A stretch of 64,000 nucleotides of DNA from Chloroflexota bacterium (GTDB taxonomy: Bacteria; Chloroflexota; Limnocylindria; Limnocylindrales; CSP1-4): the NCBI GenBank assembly GCA_021787395.1, contig JAJYLZ010000007.1, positions 1 to 64,000 of the forward strand, in the 5' to 3' direction. Shown in pieces: positions 25,317 through 35,220 of the stretch. The notes beneath the pieces are model-generated. The model ran no database searches. It saw nothing but the letters and a program-made list of their open reading frames with translations, and had not been told where the DNA came from. The translations under genes and the position numbers were made by a program. How positions within the stretch are numbered: the first letter of the stretch is position 1; each line of letters begins with the position of its first letter.

Positions 25317-27155
25317 TCAGGGAGCCGCGCTCGCCTGTGTGCCGCTGGCAGGGGCGCCGGCGGAGGGCGCCGCGCCAGGCGACCCTGACGCAGCCGGGGC
25401 AGGCGCTGCCGAGCCGGAGGCCGCGGGCGAGGGCGGTGGTGTCGCGGCCGGCATCTCGCCCGACGCAGCCCCGAAGATCGCCGCCCAGGCCGAGAACGCG
25501 GCGTCCCCCAGCGCCTCGTGGACCGGGTCGGACGGATCAGCCATGGCCCGGAACGTGGCCACCACGTCCGCGGCGTCGAGGACCAGGCCGTCGGCGGTGC
25601 GAGCCGTCCGCAGGCGGCACGTCCACACGGTCGCGCTGGCGTTGGGCGCGCAGGCCGTGGCCAGCTGCGGCGCCGGGTCGAGCGAGCCCGCCGCGTAGCC
25701 GTACAGGCCGTCGGTCACCAGGGCGCACAGCCGGTACGCGTCGGCGCTCGGCTGCGGGCCGCACCAGCCGCCGACCGGTGCGCTGGCCCCCTCGAACACC
25801 ACCTGGCCGCGATCGCCCGCGGTCATCGCGCCGAGGGGGTCCGCGCCCAGCGGCGACGCCGCGGCGCCCTGCACGTCCGCCTGCCACACGGTGCTCGCGC
25901 CCGGGTGCGCGAGCGGGACGACCGGCGCGCTCTCGCGCAGCGCGCCAGCAGCGCTCGCGTAGTCGGCCTCGCGCGCGGCCGCGTCCGGCTCGGCGTCCGC
26001 TGCCCGGAGGGCGCTGAGCGCGGACTTAGCCCGACTGGCGGCCAGACTGGCCGGCTGGTCGAGGAACAGCGGATCGTAGAAGGCCGACGGGTCGGCCACC
26101 TCGGCGGCCACGCCGTCGAGGTAGAGGCCCGCCAGCGTCCCGCCGTCCACCGCCGCGCGGAACTCGGCGGCCGGCATCGTGGCGATCTGCAGGGTCACGC
26201 CGAGGTTCGCCGCGAACTGGTCGCTGATCGCCCCCGCCACCCCGGCCGGGTCCGGCAGGCCGGGGATCGGGGCGTCCGGGACGGTGAGGGTGTAGGTCGC
26301 GTCGAAGTTGAACTTGAGGCTCTGGAGCGTCGCCACCGCGGAGGGCGCGTTGAACCCCCTGAATGCCGTGCCCGCGCAGCCGGCAGGGACCTCGCACGGG
26401 GCGATGTGGTCGGCCGGGGTGGAGCCGGCCGGGAACGCGCTGTCCACGAGGCCCGCGCGATCGATGCCCATCCCGATCGCCCATCGCGCCCGGGCGTCCG
26501 CGAACGCCGCCCCGCTGCCGAAGCCGAGCACGGTCGTGGCCAGCAGCGGCCGCGGCACGACCGCGAGGGCCGGGTTGGTGGCCGCGGCCGCGAGGCCGCT
26601 GGCGGTCGGCGCGTCGATGCCGTCCACCGAGCCGGCGACGACGTCCGCGGTGCGCGCTGCGGCGTCCGCCGCCCAGCGCAGGATCACGGTCGGCGCGGTG
26701 TCGGCCGCCGAGGCGGCGCCCACCCGCCCCAGCTGGACGTTCGAGGCGCCCCACCGCACGACCGAATAGCTGCCGTGCCCCGCCACGTCCCGGAGGGCGG
26801 CCGGGCTGGCCGAGATGCGCGCCAGCTGGGCGGCGTCGACGATCCCCATCGAGGGGTGGGCGAGGCGCGCGAGGAACGCGCCGTCCGGGGCGCACAGCGT
26901 GAACACGACCGTCCTGGCGTCGGGCGCCTCGATCCGCCCGATCCGCCCGGCGACCCCCGGCATCGAGCATGCCGACCCGCTGGCGGGCCAGGCCACCGGA
27001 GCGAACGCGATGTCGCTCGGGGCAGGCGTGGGCGGGGCGCTGGTCGGCAGGGCGCTGGCGCCGGGGCTGGCCGTGACCAGCGGTCCGGGCCCGCACGCGG
27101 CCGCACCGACAAGGCTGAGCGCCAACAGGGCGGCGAGTCGGCGAGACGGGGTCAT
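25317..27155 (-). CDS. Lipoprotein resembling a circularly permuted family-5 binding protein
   Basis: A 612-residue predicted lipoprotein: signal peptide with lipobox GAAAC (Cys21) and a Pro/Ala/Ser linker. The order of SBP_bac_5 segments is rotated. Residues 72-448 match what is normally the middle and end of the fold: IGRIEAPDARTVVFTL (normally about residue 150), GHGSYSVVRW, RWAIGMGIDRAGLVDSAFP and the usual C-terminal APVVPLAHPG...SPLGADP. Residues 449-562 then match the normal N-terminus: GQVVFEGASAP, LVTDGLYGYAAGS, PQLATACAPN, ADGLVLDAADVVATFRAMADP. A 50-residue Ala/Pro/Ser tail ends it. ATG 27155 is chosen because it starts the signal peptide. It lies between two ABC operons on the opposite strand; no permease is next to it in its own direction. 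Function: presumably ligand binding at the cell surface, partner unknown. Confidence 0.75.
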   Translation of the reverse strand: MTPSRRLAALLALSLVGAAACGPGPLVTASPGASALPTSAPPTPAPSDIAFAPVAWPASGSACSMPGVAGRIGRIEAPDARTVVFTLCAPDGAFLARLAHPSMGIVDAAQLARISASPAALRDVAGHGSYSVVRWGASNVQLGRVGAASAADTAPTVILRWAADAAARTADVVAGSVDGIDAPTASGLAAAATNPALAVVPRPLLATTVLGFGSGAAFADARARWAIGMGIDRAGLVDSAFPAGSTPADHIAPCEVPAGCAGTAFRGFNAPSAVATLQSLKFNFDATYTLTVPDAPIPGLPDPAGVAGAISDQFAANLGVTLQIATMPAAEFRAAVDGGTLAGLYLDGVAAEVADPSAFYDPLFLDQPASLAASRAKSALSALRAADAEPDAAAREADYASAAGALRESAPVVPLAHPGASTVWQADVQGAAASPLGADPLGAMTAGDRGQVVFEGASAPVGGWCGPQPSADAYRLCALVTDGLYGYAAGSLDPAPQLATACAPNASATVWTCRLRTARTADGLVLDAADVVATFRAMADPSDPVHEALGDAAFSAWAAIFGAASGEMPAATPPPSPAASGSAAPAPAASGSPGAAPSAGAPASGTQASAAP

Positions 27156-27268
27156 GCGGCCGTGACGGCTCCAGCGGGGGGCCGTCCCTGGCGCCCCCGA
27201 GGCGGCGGCCCGGCCCACCGTCAGCCTAGCATCGCGCATCTGAAAGGAGCGGCGCACGCTCAGGTGGG

Positions 27269-27274
27269 TATGAT
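27269..27274 (+). promoter_or_regulatory. -10-like box of ABC operon 2
   Basis: TATGAT lies 87 bp before the start of the second binding-protein gene, in the divergent gap shared with the permuted lipoprotein gene. No clear -35 box is seen 16-18 bp upstream. Confidence 0.45.
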
Positions 27275-27361
27275 GCTGCGACAAATGGCGAGTACGCCGG
27301 CGCCGGGCCGGTCGCCTGACGGCCAGCCACGCCGTCCATCCCGGCAGGAGGAGGAGGCAGC

Positions 27362-29119
27362 ATGATCCGTACCCGGTTCGGGGCGCTGATCGCGGCGACG
27401 ATGCTGGTGGTCTCTGCCTGCGGCAGTTCGACCGCCACCACGGCCCCCAGCGCCGCCTCGAGCGCCGCGTCCACCTCGGCAGCCTCCCAGGCCGCCAGCA
27501 CGGCGCCCAGCGCCGCCGCCAGCACGGCGCCGTCGGGCGGGACGCCCGTCAACGGGGGCACGATGATCTTCGGGTCCGCGTCCGACCCGTCGACGCTCGA
27601 CGCCATCCTCATCCAGGACGGCGAGTCCTTCCGCATCGCGCAGCAGATCTACGAGACGCTGATCAAGCTCAAGCCGGGCACCGCGTCCGACCTCGAGCCT
27701 GGCCTGGCCAAGTCGTGGGACGTCAGCCCTGACGGCCTGACCTACACGTTCCACCTCCAGACCGGCGTCATGTTCACCGACGGCACGCCGTTCAACGCCG
27801 ATGCCGCGATCTACAACGTCAACCGCTGGAAGAACCTGCCCGAGCCCCTCCAGGGCAGCGACTACTACGACATCACCGTGTTCGGCGGCTACGGCGCCGA
27901 CTCGCTGATCAGCAGCGTCAACAAGATCGACGACTCGACGTTCTCCATCACGCTCAAGTCGCCCAAGGCGGACTTCCTCACCGCGATGACGCTGGCCCCG
28001 TTCGGGATGCAGAGCCCGACCGCCCTGCAGAAGTACAACGCCGACCTGGCGCCCACCGATCCCAAGAACACGTACTGGCAGACCGCCCCCACGGGCACGG
28101 GGCCGTTCATGTTCAAGGAGTTCGTGCCGGGCGACCACTACACAATCGTCAAGAACCCGAACTACTGGGACCCGGCCAACGCGGCCCATCTGGACTCGGT
28201 AGTGTTCAAGCCGATCGCCGACTCGGCGAACCGCCTCGCGGCGCTCAAGTCGGGCACGGTGGACATCATCGACTTCGTCGACGCCAACCAGCTCAACGAC
28301 GTCAAGTCGGACAACACGCTGCAGCTGCTCATGCGCAGCCCGCTGGCGATCGGCAAGTACGCGTTCAACCAGACCCAGAAGCCGTTCAATGACCTCAAGG
28401 TGCGCGAGGCGGCCGCCTACGCGATCGACAAGCAGGCGCTGGTCAGCGCGTTCTTCCCGGGCCTGGGCACCGTCGCCGACTCGGACCTGATCAACACCTT
28501 CCCGGCCTACGAGCCGAACCAGACCATCACCGGCTACGACCCTCAGAAGGCCAAGGACCTCCTGGCCTCCTCGACCTGCCCGGCCCCGTGCTCGATCGAC
28601 TTCTGGTACCCCGACAACACCTCGCGGCCGTACATGGTCGACCCGAAGGGCGAGTTCGAGGCGATCCGCCAGATGCTCGAGGCCGTGGGCTTCAAGGTGA
28701 ACCCGCAGCACAAGGACTGGCACGGCGGCTACCTGACCGCCGAGGCGAACGGCCAGTACCCGTCGTTCTTCATCGGCTGGATCTACGACTACGGCGACCC
28801 GGCCGACGGCCCAGGTCTGTTCTATGCGACCTCGACGGCCAAGTGCAACGGCGTCTCCTACACCACGCCGCACAACTGCGAGTTCGGTGAGGACAACCCG
28901 GCGGTCGCTGCGGCGATGGCCAAGGCGATCGCTGAGCCGGACGCGGCGACCCGCACCCAGGACTGGAAGGACGCCATGAAGCTCATCAACGCGGACGTCC
29001 CCGACGTGCCGCTCGTGTGGGCCGGCTCCGCCCTGGGCGCGAGCACCTCGATCCACGGCTACATCCCGAGCCCGACCCAGTCCGAGTACTTCAACCTCGT
29101 CTGGAAGTCGAACTCGTAG
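27362..29119 (+). CDS. ABC transporter substrate-binding lipoprotein, family 5 (system 2)
   Basis: A 585-residue lipoprotein with lipobox VSAC (Cys20) and a 40-residue Ala/Ser/Thr linker, then SBP_bac_5 in normal order: GGTMIFGSASDPSTLDAI, IYETLIKLKPG, LEPGLAKSWDVSPDGLTYTF (shown in parts), GPFMFKEFVPGDHYTIVKNPNYW, VREAAAYAIDKQALV and VPLVWAG near the end. AGGAGGAGG lies before the ATG. It is the first gene of a complete five-gene transporter operon. Likely a peptide or similar ligand; not deducible further. Confidence 0.92.
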   Translation: MIRTRFGALIAATMLVVSACGSSTATTAPSAASSAASTSAASQAASTAPSAAASTAPSGGTPVNGGTMIFGSASDPSTLDAILIQDGESFRIAQQIYETLIKLKPGTASDLEPGLAKSWDVSPDGLTYTFHLQTGVMFTDGTPFNADAAIYNVNRWKNLPEPLQGSDYYDITVFGGYGADSLISSVNKIDDSTFSITLKSPKADFLTAMTLAPFGMQSPTALQKYNADLAPTDPKNTYWQTAPTGTGPFMFKEFVPGDHYTIVKNPNYWDPANAAHLDSVVFKPIADSANRLAALKSGTVDIIDFVDANQLNDVKSDNTLQLLMRSPLAIGKYAFNQTQKPFNDLKVREAAAYAIDKQALVSAFFPGLGTVADSDLINTFPAYEPNQTITGYDPQKAKDLLASSTCPAPCSIDFWYPDNTSRPYMVDPKGEFEAIRQMLEAVGFKVNPQHKDWHGGYLTAEANGQYPSFFIGWIYDYGDPADGPGLFYATSTAKCNGVSYTTPHNCEFGEDNPAVAAAMAKAIAEPDAATRTQDWKDAMKLINADVPDVPLVWAGSALGASTSIHGYIPSPTQSEYFNLVWKSNS

Positions 29120-29137
29120 CGTCGCCCACGCGACGTC

Positions 29138-29170
29138 GCGTCCTCCCCGGGCCAGTCCCGGGGAGGACGC
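29138..29170 (+). terminator. Intercistronic hairpin after binding protein 2
   Basis: GCGTCCTCCCCGGG and CCCGGGGAGGACGC form a perfect 14-bp stem with a CCAGT loop, 19 bp after the binding-protein stop and 33 bp before the permease. Same placement as the hairpin in system 1, consistent with differential expression of the binding protein. Confidence 0.65.
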
Positions 29171-29202
29171 TCCACCCTCCCCCCAACCCCTGAGCCCAGG
29201 TC

Positions 29203-30210
29203 GTGCTGAAGTACATTGCGCGCCGTCTGCTCATGCTCATCCCGATCCTGCTCGGGGTGTCGCTGGTGCTGATCGGGTTCGTCCACCTGCTGCCCGGGGA
29301 CCCGTGCGCCTCGATGCTCGGCGAGCATGCGACGGTCGAGAAGCTGGCGACCTGCCGGCATTCGTACGGCCTGGACCTGCCGATCTGGCAGCAGTACGTC
29401 GACTACATGGGCGGCCTCCTCCACGGCGACATGGGCGTGTCCACGTCCACCCGGCTGCCCGTCCTGGACCAGTTCGTGGCCCGGTTCCCGGCCACGGTGG
29501 AGCTCACCTTCGCGGCCATGCTGTTCGCAGTCGGCGCCGGCATCCCGCTCGGCATCGCCGCCGCGAAGCGCGCCGGCAGCGCCTTCGACACGGCCGCCAC
29601 GATCCTGTCGCTGCTGGGCATCTCGATCCCGATCTTCTTCCTCGGCCTGCTGCTCGCCTACCTGTTCGGCGTGTGGCTCCACTGGCTGCCGACCGCCGGC
29701 CGGATCGACCTCCACCTGTACCCGGACGTCGGCGGCGGATTCCTGCTGTTCAACTCGCTCGTCATCTACCACGACCCGGCGATGTTCATCGACGTCGTCA
29801 AGCACCTGATCCTGCCGGCGCTGGCGCTGGGCACGATCCCGCTGGCGTACATCGTGCGGATCACCCGCAGCTCGGTGCTCGAGGTGCTCAACGAGGACTA
29901 CGTGCGCACCGCCCGCGCCAAGGGGCTGCAGCAGCGCCGCATCGACAACCGCCACGTGCTGCGCAACGCCCTGGTCCCGATCGTGACCGTGATCGGCCTC
30001 CAGACCGGGCTGCTGATGGGCGGCGCGGTCCTCACCGAGACCATCTTCTCGTGGGGCGGTGTGGGCTCCTGGCTGTTCCAGGCCGTGGTGAACAACGACT
30101 TCCGGGTGATCGAGAGCGGGACGCTGATCCTGGCGACCATCTTCGTGCTGGTGAACCTGGTGGTGGACGTGAGCTACGCCTTCCTCAACCCCCGGATCCG
30201 GTACTCCTGA
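29203..30210 (+). CDS. ABC transporter permease, DppB/OppB-like (system 2)
   Basis: A 335-residue permease beginning LKYIARRLLMLIPILLGVSLVL with the FVHLLPGDPC motif after the first membrane segment. The EAA loop VRTARAKGLQQRRIDNRHVLRNALVP and the closing LVVDVSYAFLNPRIRY are intact. GTG start at 29203. Its stop overlaps the next ATG by one base (TGATG). Confidence 0.92.
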   Translation: MLKYIARRLLMLIPILLGVSLVLIGFVHLLPGDPCASMLGEHATVEKLATCRHSYGLDLPIWQQYVDYMGGLLHGDMGVSTSTRLPVLDQFVARFPATVELTFAAMLFAVGAGIPLGIAAAKRAGSAFDTAATILSLLGISIPIFFLGLLLAYLFGVWLHWLPTAGRIDLHLYPDVGGGFLLFNSLVIYHDPAMFIDVVKHLILPALALGTIPLAYIVRITRSSVLEVLNEDYVRTARAKGLQQRRIDNRHVLRNALVPIVTVIGLQTGLLMGGAVLTETIFSWGGVGSWLFQAVVNNDFRVIESGTLILATIFVLVNLVVDVSYAFLNPRIRYS

Positions 30211-31103
30211 TGGCAGCCGTGACCGCCGCGACCCCCGCCCCCGCCGCCACGAGGCACCGCGGCCTGTGGGCCGACGCCGCCAGCCGCCTGGTCCACAACG
30301 GCCCGGCCATGGTGGGCCTGGTGCTGGTGGTCGGCTTCATCGCGGTCGCCCTGTTCGCGCCCATCCTGGCGCCCTACAACCCCGACGCGGGCACGATCAT
30401 CAACCGGTTCAAGCCGCCCAGCCCCGAGCACCTGCTGGGGACCGACCTGCAGGGGCGCGACATCCTGTCGCGGATCATCTGGGGGGCGCGGTCCTCGCTG
30501 TGGGTCGCGGTGCTGTCGGTGTCGGCGGGCCTCGCGGTCGGCCTGGTGTACGGCGCGATCGCCGGCTACTTGGGCGGCCTGGTGGACTTCTGGATGATGC
30601 GCGTCGTGGACGTCATGCTCTCGCTGCCCGGCCTGCTGCTGACGATCACGATCGTCGTGTTCCTGGGCCCCGGCCTGAACACGATCGCGTTCGCGATCGC
30701 GGTCGAGAACATCCCGATCTTCGCCCGGCTGCTCCGCGGCAGCATCCTGGGGCTCAAGGAGACCGACTACGTCATGGCCTCGCGGTCCGTCGGCGCCCGC
30801 GGCCAGCGAATCCTGCTGATCCACATCATGCCCAACGCCATCACGCCGGTGATCGTGGCCGCCACCCTGGCGCTGGCGACGGCGATCGTCGACGCGGCCG
30901 GCCTGGGCTTCCTCGGCTTCGGCCCCCAGGACCCGGCCACGCCCGAGTGGGGGACGATGCTCACCGACACCTACCGGTACCTCACCAGCGGCGCCGCGTT
31001 CACGGCGTTCTTCCCGGGCGTCGCGATCGTGCTCTCGGTGCTCGGCTTCAACCTGCTGGGCGACGGCCTCCGCGAGTCGCTCGACCCGCGGCTGAAGCGG
31101 TAG
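30210..31103 (+). CDS. ABC transporter permease, DppC/OppC-like (system 2)
   Basis: A 297-residue permease with an Ala/Pro/Thr-rich cytoplasmic start, the anchor segment GPAMVGLVLVVGFIAVALFAP, the HLLGTDLQGRDILSRIIWGAR motif, and EAA loop VMASRSVGARGQRILLIHIMPN. The C-terminus GFNLLGDGLRESLDPRLKR is family-typical. ATG 30210 overlaps the preceding stop; the open frame extends upstream inside the DppB gene but is a shadow. Confidence 0.92.
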   Translation: MAAVTAATPAPAATRHRGLWADAASRLVHNGPAMVGLVLVVGFIAVALFAPILAPYNPDAGTIINRFKPPSPEHLLGTDLQGRDILSRIIWGARSSLWVAVLSVSAGLAVGLVYGAIAGYLGGLVDFWMMRVVDVMLSLPGLLLTITIVVFLGPGLNTIAFAIAVENIPIFARLLRGSILGLKETDYVMASRSVGARGQRILLIHIMPNAITPVIVAATLALATAIVDAAGLGFLGFGPQDPATPEWGTMLTDTYRYLTSGAAFTAFFPGVAIVLSVLGFNLLGDGLRESLDPRLKR

Positions 31104-31109
31104 GCGGCC

Positions 31110-32239
<1,130 letters not shown>

Positions 32240-32243
<4 letters not shown>

Positions 32244-33406
32244 GCGAGGCGACGATGACCAAGCCTGCCGAGGCCGCCCCCGGCGACACCCTGCTGCGGG
32301 TCGACGGGCTCAAGGTGTGGTTCCCGATCACCGAGGGCCTGATCTTCCAGCACCACGCCGGCGACGTCCGGGCGGTGGACGGGGTCAGCTTCGACCTCGC
32401 CCGGGGCGAGACGCTGGGCCTTGTGGGCGAGTCGGGCTGCGGCAAGAGCACGACGGGCCGGGCGATCGTGCGGCTGTACCGCGCGACGGCCGGCTCCATC
32501 GTGTTCGACGGGGTCGACGTGGCGACCGTCGAGGGCCAGGCGCTGCAGCGGATGCGGCGCCGCATGCAGATGATCTTCCAGGACCCGTACGCGAGCCTCG
32601 ACCCGCGCCAGACCGTCGGGTCGATCGTCCGCGAGCCGCTCGACGTGCACGGCGTCGGGACCTCGAGCGAGCGGCGCGAGCGGGTGGGGGAGCTGCTCGC
32701 GACGGTGGGCCTCAACCCGGCCTTCGGGTCGCGCTACCCGCACGAGTTCTCCGGCGGCCAGCGCCAGCGGATCGGCGTGGCCCGGGCGCTCGCGCTGCAG
32801 CCAGAGCTGATCGTCGCCGACGAGCCGGTGTCCGCCCTCGACGTCTCGATCCAGGCGCAGATCATCAACCTGCTGGAGCGCCTCCAGGCCTCGTTCGGGC
32901 TGACCTACGTGTTCATCGCGCACGACCTGTCGGTGGTGCGCCACGTGTCCAACCGGATCGCGGTGATGTACCTCGGGCGGATCGTGGAGCTGGCGTCGTC
33001 GGTGGAGCTCAACGAGCGGCCGCTCCACCCGTACACCGTCGCCCTCCTCTCGGCGGTCCCGGTGCCCGACCCGGCCCGGGAGCTGAACCGGCGGCGGATC
33101 ATCCTCCAGGGGGACGTGCCGAGCCCCGTGAACCCGCCCTCGGGCTGCCACTTCCACACCCGCTGCTGGCTCCGCGAGCGCCTCGGCAACCCCGAGCGGT
33201 GCGTCGCCGAGGTGCCCGCCGCGCGCGACATCGCGCCCGGCCGCCTGGTGGCCTGCCACTTCGCGGAGGACGTGGACGGGTCGCGCGAGCAGCGCCAGTC
33301 CACCGGGCAGGGCGCGCCGTCCACGGCGCCGGCGCCCTCGTCGTACGCCCCCGCGCCTGACCCGGCCGGCAGCGCGCCAACCGCATCGCCCGCGCCGGGG
33401 GCCTAG
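32240..33406 (+). CDS. ABC transporter ATP-binding protein, DppF/OppF-like (system 2)
   Basis: A 388-residue ATPase: [15 protein letters not shown] (Walker A), [17 protein letters not shown] (signature), [12 protein letters not shown] (Walker B), FIAHDLSVV (H-loop) and the [14 protein letters not shown]...CV...ACHF cysteine extension. The final 50 residues are a low-complexity Ser/Ala/Pro tail. GTG 32240 is preferred because it gives the GTGA overlap seen elsewhere; an ATG at 32255 is an equally readable alternative start. Confidence 0.92.
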
Positions 33407-33409
33407 ACT
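33404..33409 (+). promoter_or_regulatory. -10-like box for the NAD synthetase genes
   Basis: TAGACT overlaps the stop of the preceding ATPase gene and lies 7 nt before the GTG of the amidase gene, matching the leaderless spacing seen at other starts in the window. Confidence 0.45.
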
Positions 33410-33416
33410 CGCGAGC

Positions 33417-34301
33417 GTGCAGCCGCTCCGCATCGCCCTGGCCCAGATCGCGCCGCGCCTCGGGGACCTCGAGGCCAACTTGGCGCGCCACCACGAGCTG
33501 ATCGCGGCCGCCCGCGAGCGCGGGGCGGGGCTGGTGGTGTTCCCGGAGCTCGGGCTGACCGGCTACCAGCTCCAGGACCTCGCCGCCGACGTGGCGATGG
33601 GCCTCGACGACCCGCGGCTGGGGGGGCTGGCCCGGGCCGCGCGCGGCCTGTCGGCCGTGGTGTCGTTCGTCGAGGAATCCGCGGACCACCGGCTGTTCAT
33701 CGCCGCGGCGCTGCTCGAGGACGGCGAGGTGCGCCACGTCCACCGCAAGGTGCACCTGCCGACGTACGGGCTGTTCGACGAGCGGCGCTTCTTCGCCCCG
33801 GGCGACGTGGTGCGGGCGGCGCCCTCGCGGCTGGGTGTGGGGCTGGGGCTGGCGGTGTGCGAGGACTTCTGGCACGTGTCGGTGCCGCAGCTGCTCGCGC
33901 TCGACGGCGCCCACCTGCTGGTCAACGTGTCCTCGTCGCCCGGCCGCGACCTCGCCTCCTCGCACGAGGTGGGCCTGGGGACGGCGGCCTCGTGGCGCAC
34001 GCTGATGCGCACGTACGCCCAGCTGACGACCTCGTTCGTGGTGTTCTGCAACCGCGTCGGCGTGGACGAGTCGCTGTCGTTCTGGGGCGGCTCCGAGGTG
34101 ATCGGCCCGACCGGCGCCCCGGTGTTCGGCGCCCCGATGTTCGAGGAGGGGCTGTTCACCTGCGACATCGAGCTCGGGGACGTGCGCCGTGAGCGGATCG
34201 CGCTGCCGCTGCTGCGCGACGAGCGGCCCGAGCTGATCGCGCGGGAGTGGGACCGGATCGTGGCCGGCCGGGCCGGCCTGGGCGAGGACGCCGGGCCGTG
34301 A
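33417..34301 (+). CDS. Nitrilase-family glutamine amidase of NAD synthetase
   Basis: A 294-residue carbon-nitrogen hydrolase with the Glu-Lys-Cys triad: E44 in VVFPELGLTGY, K111 in VHRKVHLPTYG, C148 in LAVCEDFWH. In glutamine-dependent NAD synthetases this domain supplies ammonia and is usually fused to the synthetase; here it is a separate gene whose stop overlaps the nadE GTG (GTGA). The LPTYGLFDERRFF segment is characteristic of the NadE glutaminase subgroup rather than general nitrilases. The two products probably form a complex with an ammonia tunnel; that is inference from the fused homologues. Confidence 0.82.
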   Translation: MQPLRIALAQIAPRLGDLEANLARHHELIAAARERGAGLVVFPELGLTGYQLQDLAADVAMGLDDPRLGGLARAARGLSAVVSFVEESADHRLFIAAALLEDGEVRHVHRKVHLPTYGLFDERRFFAPGDVVRAAPSRLGVGLGLAVCEDFWHVSVPQLLALDGAHLLVNVSSSPGRDLASSHEVGLGTAASWRTLMRTYAQLTTSFVVFCNRVGVDESLSFWGGSEVIGPTGAPVFGAPMFEEGLFTCDIELGDVRRERIALPLLRDERPELIAREWDRIVAGRAGLGEDAGP

Positions 34302-35218
34302 GCGCGGTCGGCGCCGGGCAGGGCGGGCCGGCCGGCGGGCCGCTGTTCGAGCTGCCGGAGGAGCTGGCGATCGACACGGGCGTCGCGCGCCGCGTGATCG
34401 CCGAGTTCGTCCGCGGCCAGCTGCGCCAGGCCGGCTTCGAGCGGGCCGTGCTGGGCCTATCGGGCGGGATCGACTCGGCCCTGGTGGCGTTCCTGGTGGC
34501 GGAGGCCATCGGCCCGGAGCGGCTGCTGTGCGTGATGATGCCGTACCGGACCTCCTCGCCCGAATCCCGGGGCGACGCAGAGTCGGTGGTCGCGGCGCTC
34601 GGCTGCGCGTCGGAGCTGGTCGAGATCACGGCCATGGTGGACGGCTACTTCGGCGCCGAAGGCGCCCCGGGGGCAGGCGGGCCCGACGCGCTCGAGGCCT
34701 CGGCGCTGCGGCGCGGCAACTTCATGGCCCGGATGCGCATGGCCACCCTGTACGACCGCTCGGTGACCTGGCGCGGGCTGGTCGTGGGCACCGGCAACAA
34801 GACCGAGTCGCTGATCGGGTACACGACGCTGTTCGGCGATTCCGCCTGCGCGTTCAACCCCATCGGCGACCTGTACAAGAGCCAGGTGCGGCAGCTCGCC
34901 GCCGCGATGGGCGTGCCCGAGGCGGTGATCCGCAAGGCGCCCTCGGCCGACCTGTGGCCGGGCCAGACCGACGAGGCCGAGGCCGGCTTCAGCTACCCCG
35001 TACTGGACCGCCTGCTGTTCTGGCGCATCGACCGGCGGCGCAGCGTGGACGAGACGGTCGCGATGGGCTTCGACCGGGCGCTGGTCGAGCGCGTAGACCG
35101 GATGGTCGCCGGCGCCGAGTTCAAGCGCCAGGTGCCGCCGATCGCGAAGCTCGGGCCGCGCACGGCCGGCGTGGACTACCTCTACCCGCGGCGGCGCCCC
35201 GGCTCGGCGCGGTCCTAG
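34298..35218 (+). CDS. nadE: NAD synthetase
   Basis: NadE converts nicotinic acid adenine dinucleotide, ATP and ammonia to NAD. The 306-residue protein carries the N-type PP-loop LGLSGGIDSALV (SGGIDS at 55-60), VVGTGNKTESLIGYTTLFGDSACAFNPIGDLYKSQVR (in parts), the KAPSADLWPGQTDE loop and the closing KRQVPPIAKLGPRT. GTG 34298 overlaps the amidase stop, so the two are translationally coupled. rsmI starts 2 bp after it. Confidence 0.93.
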   Translation: MSAVGAGQGGPAGGPLFELPEELAIDTGVARRVIAEFVRGQLRQAGFERAVLGLSGGIDSALVAFLVAEAIGPERLLCVMMPYRTSSPESRGDAESVVAALGCASELVEITAMVDGYFGAEGAPGAGGPDALEASALRRGNFMARMRMATLYDRSVTWRGLVVGTGNKTESLIGYTTLFGDSACAFNPIGDLYKSQVRQLAAAMGVPEAVIRKAPSADLWPGQTDEAEAGFSYPVLDRLLFWRIDRRRSVDETVAMGFDRALVERVDRMVAGAEFKRQVPPIAKLGPRTAGVDYLYPRRRPGSARS

Positions 35219-35220
35219 GC

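Noticed and set aside
27156-27284. A longer start for the permuted lipoprotein, adding 43 residues
   Set aside because: It would bury the signal peptide and lipobox; the ATG at 27155 places them at the N-terminus.
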